In this document: positions 1 through 7,500 of the stretch, piece after piece
Position numbering within the stretch: the first letter of the stretch is position 1
How the letters are laid out: each line of letters opens with the position of its first letter
Assembly: GCA_030039915.1 (NCBI GenBank)
Contig: JASHUP010000035.1
Location: 1-9,712, forward strand
Source of the DNA: Thermoplasmata archaeon
GTDB lineage: Archaea; Thermoplasmatota; Thermoplasmata; UBA184
DNA: 9,712 bases
Reading direction: 5' to 3'
Position numbers and translations under genes: made by a program
Notes under the pieces: model-generated
What the model saw: the letters and a program-made list of their open reading frames with translations, nothing else
Database searches by the model: none
Told to the model about the DNA's origin: nothing

Positions 1-882
1 ATCGCGAGCGGGCTGTCGGAGGTCGCGGTCGCGGTCGGCATCGAGAAGATGAACCTTCCCTCGATGGCCGAGGCGAACTCCGCGATGGGCTGTGTGATGG
101 ACCGTCCGTGGGACGGTCCCCACGGCGCGACCGCCCCGCCGTTTTTCGCGATGGTCGCCCAACGCCATATGCTCGAGTTCGGAACGACCGACGAGCAGCT
201 CGCGGCGGTCTCCGAGAAGAACCATCGGTTCGCGAACTCGAATCCGACGGCGCAGTTCCACGAGAAGACGTTTCCCCGGGAGAAGCTCCTTCGCTTGCCG
301 ATCGTCGCGCCCCCGCTCCGCCTCGGGGACTGCTCGTCGATGACCGACGGCGCCGCGGCGGTCGTCCTCGTCTCCGAGGACATCGCGCGAATGTACTCCG
401 ACACCCCGGCGTGGATCCGAGGGAGCGCTCAGTACTCCGACTTCCACAACCTCGCGAACGCCGGTTCGCTCACCGAATGGAAGGGGCTGACCCAGGCCTC
501 GCGGGAGGCGCTCGGCCGAGCGGGTATCGGGGTCCGCGACCTCGACCTCGCGGAGGTTCACGATTGTTTCTCCATCTCCGAAGTGGTCGAGTACGAGGCG
601 CTCGGTTTCTGTGGGCCAGGGGAAGGGGGCCGCTTTGCCGCGGACGGCCGGGGAGACCTGGGCGGCGACCTCGTCGTCAATCCGCGCGGCGGGCTGCTCG
701 GATGCGGGCATCCGCTCGGAGCGACCGGCATCGCCCAGGCGGTCGAAGTGTACCAGCAATTCTCTTCGGAGGTGCCCCCCGCCCGACAGGTCCCCGACCC
801 GGAGTGGGCGCTCGTGCACAACCTGTCGGGGAGCGCGAACGTGCACTCGGTCATGGTCTACCAACGGGGAGGCGTTGCGTGA
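1..882 (+). CDS. Thiolase, SCP2-like (acetyl-CoA C-acetyltransferase family), 5'-truncated
   Basis: The reading frame is open at the first base. The visible 293 residues are the C-terminal three quarters of a thiolase of about 390-400 residues. Visible landmarks are HDCF at residues 187-190, GHPLGATG at 237-243 with the catalytic His of the GHP motif, and HNLSG at 273-277. In classical thiolases the last position carries the second catalytic Cys (CxGGG). A His-Asn there is the pattern of SCP2-type thiolases, the group that includes archaeal acetoacetyl-CoA thiolases. The nucleophilic Cys should lie some 15 residues before the window and cannot be checked. The expected role is condensation of two acetyl-CoA to acetoacetyl-CoA, feeding HMG-CoA synthase and isoprenoid lipid synthesis. 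The stop codon overlaps the start of a DUF35 gene, the usual archaeal partner, which supports this role over fatty-acid breakdown. Family is certain; the exact substrate is inferred. Confidence 0.92.
   Translation: MASGLSEVAVAVGIEKMNLPSMAEANSAMGCVMDRPWDGPHGATAPPFFAMVAQRHMLEFGTTDEQLAAVSEKNHRFANSNPTAQFHEKTFPREKLLRLPIVAPPLRLGDCSSMTDGAAAVVLVSEDIARMYSDTPAWIRGSAQYSDFHNLANAGSLTEWKGLTQASREALGRAGIGVRDLDLAEVHDCFSISEVVEYEALGFCGPGEGGRFAADGRGDLGGDLVVNPRGGLLGCGHPLGATGIAQAVEVYQQFSSEVPPARQVPDPEWALVHNLSGSANVHSVMVYQRGGVA
866..872 (+). promoter_or_regulatory. Shine-Dalgarno GGGGAGG that fixes the GTG start at 879
   Basis: A purine-rich GGGGAGG inside the last codons of the thiolase gene lies six bases before a GTG at 879-881. 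That GTG overlaps the thiolase TGA as GTGA. The DUF35 frame has no ATG before the zinc-ribbon region, so this site decides the start. Other in-frame GTGs at 888, 918 and 924 lack an equally good site. Confidence 0.65.
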
Positions 883-1424
883 GCACCGTGGCCCGGCCCC
901 GACGGCGCCCCGGGGCAGTGCTGGTGCGTCCCGCTCCGGCGCGCGACGGGAAGACCGCCGATCCCCCACGGTCGGAGACCCTCCCGAAGTCCCGGGCGAA
1001 GACCCCGTTCCTGCTCGACTTCTTTCCGCTCGAGTCCGCGGACCAGACTCGGCTTCACCGCTTCTACGAACGCCTCCGAGAAGGGCGACTGTCGACGACG
1101 CGCTGTTCCCGCGACGGCGGGCTCCATTGGCCGCCTCGAACGGCGTGCCCGACCTGTCATACGGAGGAGCTCGACTGGGTCGACCTCCCCGAGCGCGGCC
1201 ACGTCTACGCCTTCAGCGCCGTCCTCGCCGGGGCCCCGCTCGGCATGGAGGCCGAGGTCCCGTTCGCCGTGGGGCTCGTCGACCTCGACGGCGCGCCGTT
1301 GCGCCTCTTCGGTCGAATCGACGGCCGACCCTGGACGGAGCTGCGAATCGGGCATCCGGTCCGGATCGAGACCTACGACATCGGCGATGGCCGTTTCTTC
1401 TACCGGTTCCGTACCGTCGATTGA
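879..1424 (+). CDS. DUF35 OB-fold / zinc-ribbon acyl-CoA-associated protein (COG1545)
   Basis: This is a 181-residue protein starting at a GTG translationally coupled to the thiolase. Residues about 46-75 form the amphipathic helix that precedes the ribbon in this family (FYERLREGRL). A rubredoxin-like zinc ribbon follows: C76, PPR at 85-87, and CPTC at 90-93. The OB-fold occupies about 97-175 and includes the family-typical stretch GHVYAFSAV followed by PFAVGLVDLDG. In archaea DUF35 proteins bridge thiolase and HMG-CoA synthase and help pass acetoacetyl-CoA between them, so a structural or channelling subunit is the likely role. Two oddities are seen. The second ribbon Cys is Asp (CSRDG where CxxCG is usual), leaving three ligands. 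Also, about 45 basic, Pro-rich residues precede the recognisable domain. That extension depends on the start choice, which rests on the Shine-Dalgarno site and the GTGA overlap. Confidence 0.88.
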   Translation: MSTVARPRRRPGAVLVRPAPARDGKTADPPRSETLPKSRAKTPFLLDFFPLESADQTRLHRFYERLREGRLSTTRCSRDGGLHWPPRTACPTCHTEELDWVDLPERGHVYAFSAVLAGAPLGMEAEVPFAVGLVDLDGAPLRLFGRIDGRPWTELRIGHPVRIETYDIGDGRFFYRFRTVD

Positions 1425-1521
1425 CTCCGCCCGTCCTCGGACCCCCGCCGACTCCCCCGAAGCGCGGTCGCCCGTCGAATCAGGCTCGATCGGAATTTCC
1501 GGAGGAATTCACGGAGTAGGC

Positions 1522-1529
1522 TATTTATA
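1522..1529 (+). promoter_or_regulatory. Archaeal TATA box for the aglB transcription unit
   Basis: TATTTATA stands in a 151-base GC-rich gap and is the strongest AT-rich stretch there. With the usual archaeal spacing of about 25 bases, transcription would begin near 1548-1553. That gives a leader of roughly 25 bases before the ATG at 1576. GGGAG at 1561-1565, ten bases before the ATG, is a usable Shine-Dalgarno site. No T-rich terminator for the upstream DUF35 gene is visible in the gap. Confidence 0.7.
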
Positions 1530-1575
1530 CACCCCCTAAGTCTCGCGCGCCGCCGGCTCGGGGAGCCGGTCGTTC

Positions 1576-4500
1576 ATGGACTCGACGAACACCGGGTGGT
1601 GGCACCGTCACGGCTGGACGGTCGCGCTTCTCCTCACCGCCTTCGGGATTTCCTTCGCGATTCGGACGATCTGGACGTACCCGATCGTGGCGCAGTACGG
1701 TGCACTTTTCACGTACGGCGGCGGGTCGGATTCGTACTACCACTCGCGGGTGATGCAGTACATCATCCAGACGCACACGAACTTGATCCACGACCCGATG
1801 CTTCGGTTCCCGGTCGGGGCGATCAACCCTCGAGAACCGCTCTTCGACTGGATGAACGCGATCCTCGGGATCCTTTTCGCCCCGTTCTTCGGCGGCAACG
1901 CCGTCGCGGCGGGGGCGTGGTTCCTCGACCTGCAGGCGCCGCTCTGGGCCGCGCTCGGCGTGTTCCCGGTCTATCTCATCGGTCGGGAGGTCTCGGGCAA
2001 GCGGACCGGGCTGATCGCGGCCCTGATCTTCCCGTTCCTCAGCGCGAACATCGATTCGTCCATCTTCGGCTACGCGAACTACCTGTCTTTCTACACGTTC
2101 ATCATTCTCGTCGTCATCTACTCCTACATCCGGACGGTCAAGGCGGTCGGTAGCCGCCGCTGGGTCGAGAGCTACCGTCACCCGCGCCAGTACCTTCCCG
2201 CCTTACGCGCCTTCTTGCGAACCGAGCGCTCCGCGGTGAAATGGGCCGTGTTCACCGGGGTCTCACTCGGCGCCCTGGCCCTCGCCTGGCAAGGGTACAC
2301 CTACGCGGTCGTGGTGATCGCGATCTCGGTCCTCGTCGCGATGGTCGTCGAGCGAATCCGACGTGTCGATTCGTTCGGCCTCTACGTCGTCACCCTGATC
2401 GTCGGGCTCGTCGGTTTCCCGATGGCGATCCCCTACTACCTCGTGCAACAGCAGTTCGTCGCGTGGTTCGCCCTTCCGCTGCTCATCTACTTCGGCGTGC
2501 TCGCCCTCCTTCTGCCGTTCCTCTTGATGCGGGACGTCCCGTGGGTGTTCTCGATCCCCTTCCTGGTCGCCGTGGTCGCTGCGGGAGTCGGCGTTCTCGC
2601 GCTGGTCAGCCCTACCGACTTCACCTCCCTCGTGACCGGGCAGGGATACTTCGTCAAGACGCTCATCTACTCGACCGTTGCCGAGGCGCAGGCGCCGTCG
2701 ATCGACTCGCTCGTCCTCGGATACGGGGTGGTCACCTTTTTCCTCGCGTTCGCCGGGATCGCGATCTTTGCGTACGTGCTCGTCAAAGGACGCTTCAAGC
2801 GCTACCACGTCGTCTTCCTCGTCTTCGCCATCGTCTCGATCTACCTGCCGATCTCCGCGGAGAAGTTCTTCCTCGTCGGGTCCCCGATCTTTGCCCTCCT
2901 GCCGGCCGAGGCGATCACCCGCGCGCTCGACCTCGCCGGGTACGGGGAGCTCCGACGAACGACGGCTTCCCTCTCCGATCGGCGCAGCCAGTTCTCGGCG
3001 TTCCGCAAGGCGTTCAAGCCGCGCCACGTGCTCGTGATGGTCCTGGTGGTCGGGATCGTCCTTCCGAACGTCTGGGTGGCGATCGACGCGGGAATCCCGG
3101 GAAACACGAAGACCCAGTACGCCGAGCAAGTCGGTGCCACGCTGCCTTCGTGGATCCAACTGAACACCTCGAACCCGGGCCAGTACTATCTCGGCGCCGC
3201 CGGTAGCTCGCTCGATACGTCAAATCAGTACGATAGTGCTGGCTACAATTGGCTCTCCGAACAGGACACGAACTTACCGCCGGCGCAGCGACCTGCCTTC
3301 GTGAGCTGGTGGGACTATGGTTTTCAGGCGATCGACCAGGGTCAGCATCCGAGCGTTGCGGATAACTTCCAGAACGGAATCGACCCAGCGGGCCAGTTCC
3401 TCCTCTCCCAGAACGAGTCGCAGGCGATCGCCGTGCTCGCGACCACCCTGCTGCAAGCCGAGCAGCGGGCGTCCGGCGACCCGAACCTCCCCCCAGCCCT
3501 CAACCGGATCCTCGCGGCCGACGGGATCGATACGACCGAGCTGCACAACTTGCTCGTAAACACGAGCTCCGACTACACGCTCGTCGTCGCCCACCCGGAG
3601 CGATATCTCCCCGTCGACCCGAACACGCTCACCGACGACAACGCGATGTACCTCGCGGTCGAGTACTTCCTCGCGACGTCCCTGCCGCTTTCGGGCGTGG
3701 CGAAGGTCTACAACGACATCCAGTCGTACACCGGTTGGACGATCCGCTACGCCATGGCGGATTCGCGACTCATCCCGTTCAGCGGCACCGACACCGGGAT
3801 CTACTACGCGCCGGCGGACCTTACGGGACGGCTCCTCGACTCGAACGGCGAGCCCGAGACGTTCTTCAACCTGACCCAGCTCGGCTCGGACGGGAACTAC
3901 TACCCGTACGGTCAGCTCCCGTCCGGGGTGACGGCGGTCGGTTCGCCGGTCATCAACTACAAGGCACCGTTCTACAACTCGATGATCTACCGGATCTACT
4001 TCGGCTACAACGGCACGGACATCGGACAGGGGACCGGCATCCCGGGTCTCTCGATGAACTCCACGATCGAGCCGGGCTGGATGCTGCAGCATTTCGAGGT
4101 CGTCTACAAGACCGCCTACCTTTGCTCACAACCGAAGGACGCGGGAACGTGCGTCGCGGAGAACCAGCCCGCCGCCGAGGCAGGAGCACCTCGGATCAAC
4201 GGCTCGGCCGACACGAGCGCGTACAGTTACTTCAGCGGAGGCGAGTCGATGCTCGAATACTACCCCGGTCAGACACTGCTCGGGACCGTCCAGCTCCCGA
4301 GCGGGGCCCCCGTCGGCGGCGCCCGAGTGACCGTGGACGACGCCTGGGGGATCCCGCACGAAACGGTACTCACGGCACCGGACGGGACGTTCTCGATCGT
4401 GCTTCCCCCGGGGAACGATACCCTCAACATCACGTCCGGTTCCCTCGTCGGGCTCTCCCAGCAGGGAAGCATCCTGCTCGGCACGTTCCACGTGAACGTC

Positions 4501-7500
4501 CCCGCCGCGATCGGACTCAGTCTGAATGCGCCCTCGCTCGTCCAGTCGTTCACGGTCGGAGCGTCCTCGATCCAGGGGTTCGTCTACTGGCACAATTCGG
4601 TCAACTCCACCTACAACCCGTCCATTGACGTGCTCATTCCCGGGGCGCAGGTCGTCTTCTGGGGGTCGAACCTCACGCGGCTCTCCGCCACCACCGACGC
4701 GAGCGGCTCGTTCTCCCTGCCCAACGTCGCCCCGGGAGTCTACAACTACAACGTCCTCTACGGGGGGACGAACTTCTCCCAAAGCTCGGTCACGGTCTCG
4801 GGAAGCGCGCCGACGAACGCGACCGTGGGTCTATCGACGGGGTTCATCTCCGGGCTCGTGACCGGGCCGAACGGACGCACCCCGGTCGCCGGAGCGACCA
4901 TCACGATCTCGACCGCGCGGGGCGTGGTCGCCACGACGACGACCGCGGGGCTCGGCACCTACGACGTGAAGAGCCTCGGCCCTGCCAACTACACCGTGAT
5001 CGCGTCCGATCCGGCGACCAACCTGCGCGCCCCGGGCGTCGTGCTCCCCGTGGCGATGGGGGCGAACGCGACCGCCAACTTCACGCTCGTATCCTCGGGG
5101 TCGTCCACGTTCGTCGTCACGGCGAACGGGATCGCCGCGCCGGACGTCCCGGTCCGGTTCACCCCGATATCCGACTTCGCGAACAGCTCCCTGTCGGCGA
5201 TCGGCGCGCTCACCTCGCAATCCACCAACGGGACCGTGATCGTGAGCTCGGGGTCGGGGGTCGTCACGGCCGCGCTCCCGGTCGGGAGCTACTCCGTGTA
5301 CGCGGCCGGCATCCTGAACGGTGTCCCGTACACGGGGCTCGGCGTGACGACAGTCACCGCCGGCGTCTCGAATCCGGCCGCGCTCCTTTCCCTCGCTCCC
5401 TCAGTTCGTCTGACCGGGACCGTCGCGGCGGTGCCGCAGACGAACGGAACGACCCAGACCGCGGTCATCGCCTACGCATCGAGCGGGGCCGAAGTCACTA
5501 CCTGGGCGGACCAGGGCGCCTTCTCCTTCTCTCTGCCCGCGGGTTCGTACACTCTGCTCGCCGTCGCCGGGACGAGCAGTACCAGCGCGCCGGTTTGGGC
5601 GGCCCTGCAGGGAACGACCCTCTCGGCCACGTCGCCGCCGGTCGCTCTCGCGCCGGTCGCCGCAGTCCGGGCGCAGTTCTCGGTCGGAGCAACCCTCGCG
5701 AGCGGGGCGTTCTACCCCGCGCCGGGCGCGTCGACGTCGGTGAGCGCCGGTACGAGCGGTCCGGCGGTCTCGGCCGTCGCGAACGCGACCGGAGTGGCCG
5801 CGTTCTACGTTCCCGGCACGCTGCCCCTCTCCGCCGGGTCCTACTGCGTTCGAACCTCGTCGACGGGGTTCGCATCGACCTCCACCTGCTCGCTCACCCC
5901 AAGCGCGCTCGCGGCCCTGCGCACCATCCCTACTTCGCTCACTACGGTCCCCGTGACGCTGACCGTTCGGGGCCTGCCGTCCGGGGCCTCCATCGGAGTC
6001 AACCTGACCGCGGAGAGCTCCACGGCGGTGAACCGGACCGTGTTCGGGGGGCCGACGTTCTCGCTCTCGGCGGCCCCGGGTCGCTACTCGCTCGCGGTCT
6101 ATGGAGCCGTCGGCAGCGGTGGCGCCGTGTACCTGCCTCCGGGCCTCCTCTCCGCGGACATCCCGATCGGCGCCGCCCACTACAACATCTCAATCACCGT
6201 CCTCGCGCAGGTGAGCGCCCTCGGCAATCTGACCCTCCCATCCGGCAGCGCCGCCGAGAACGTCACGATCGCGCTCTCCTCGCCCGTCCAGAACGTGACC
6301 GTGAACGGCCTCGCGTTCGAGGACGGTTTCCGCGCCGCCCCGGGCGTCTATTCGGCGTACGCCACGTTGAAGGTCGGCGACGTGAACTACACGAGCCTCT
6401 CGCGCATCACGGTGGCCGCCGACGGAAACATCACCCCGAGGATCACGCTCAGCGCGGCCGGACCGACTCTCGCGGGGACCGTACGAAACGCGACGGGGGC
6501 TACGGTACCGCTCTACGCCACGGCCTTCCTCGTAGCCCCGAGCGGCGCGGTGGCGAGCGTTCCGATCTCGAACGGAACGTTCTCGATCTCGCTCAACGCC
6601 GGGACGACCTACTCGGTCTTCGTGAACGGCACGACGACCATCTCCGGTCCGAACGGGAGCTACGTGCAATCCTGGTCGTCCCGCGCGGGGGCGACGTGCA
6701 CTCTCGGTTCGAGTGCGACGGCATGCTCCATCCCCCTCGTCGGAGCGCCGGTCTCCGTGTGGCTCAACGGGACGCTCACCGCGACCGGCGTGCCGGGATC
6801 GATCCCCGGCACCGTGCGCCTGGTCGGCCCCTACCCATCGACCAATGTCACGCTGATCTCGACCTCCAGCGGCGCGTTCTCGACGCGTCTCGTTCCGGGG
6901 GCGTACTCTCTCTATGCGACCGGGGGCGGGGCGACCCCCACGCTCGCGAACCTCACCACGGTCCTCGCCCTTCCGTCGCAGCCGGCATACGTCTCGGTCA
7001 CGTTGGTCCCGGCCTGGGTCGATACGATCTCGGTCGCGCCTCCGTCGACCGGGGTCGCCGGTCTCGGCCCCATTTCCGTGACGATTACGAACGTGCTCGG
7101 GACCCGGGCGGTGTATTCCGGGCTCGCTCCGAGTAGTCCGTTCGCACTCGCGCTGCCCACGGGAAGCTACGTGGTCCAGGCGAACGCCTCGGGTTCGCTC
7201 GGCGGGATCCCGACGAACGCGTCCGCGGGCTCGGCGGTGACGATCCTGAACGGCAACGTCGCGACGGTCCTCTCCCTGGCCTACGCCGTCACGACCCAAG
7301 TCTCGGGCACCTTAGTTGGCCCGTCTTCGGCCACCGTCGCGGCCGGGCACAACGTGTCGTTCGCGTTCTCCGTCCGCGATACCGGTAACGTACCGGTCAC
7401 CGTGACCCCGGTCGGTTCGCCCGCGTACTGGACGTTCTCGTTCAGCTTTTCGAGCGTGACCTTACAGCCCGGGGCGGGCAGCCCGACCGCGTCCGGCGAA

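Noticed and set aside
99..119. Perfect nine-base inverted repeat GGACCGTCC / GGACGGTCC with a GTG loop.
   Set aside because: It lies inside well-conserved thiolase coding sequence. A stem this short is expected about once by chance in a GC-rich window of this size. No T-run or regulatory context goes with it.
108..878. Upstream part of the DUF35 frame, open back to a GTG at 108 and giving a 438-residue product.
   Set aside because: This stretch is an Arg/Pro-rich out-of-frame shadow of the thiolase. The real gene starts at the GTG at 879, behind GGGGAGG.
611..1519. Third forward frame overlapping the thiolase end, the DUF35 gene and the gap.
   Set aside because: Arg/Pro/Gly-rich composition without any motif, covering two well-recognised genes in other frames.
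1425..1521. Possible terminator or small RNA between the DUF35 gene and the aglB promoter.
   Set aside because: No T-rich run or strong hairpin is visible, and nothing resembles a tRNA or a known RNA.
4279..7280. Repetitive ectodomain coding region considered as recent DNA tandem repeats or a phase-variable tract.
   Set aside because: The modules share only a protein-level plan. I see no near-identical DNA units or simple-sequence runs that could slip.
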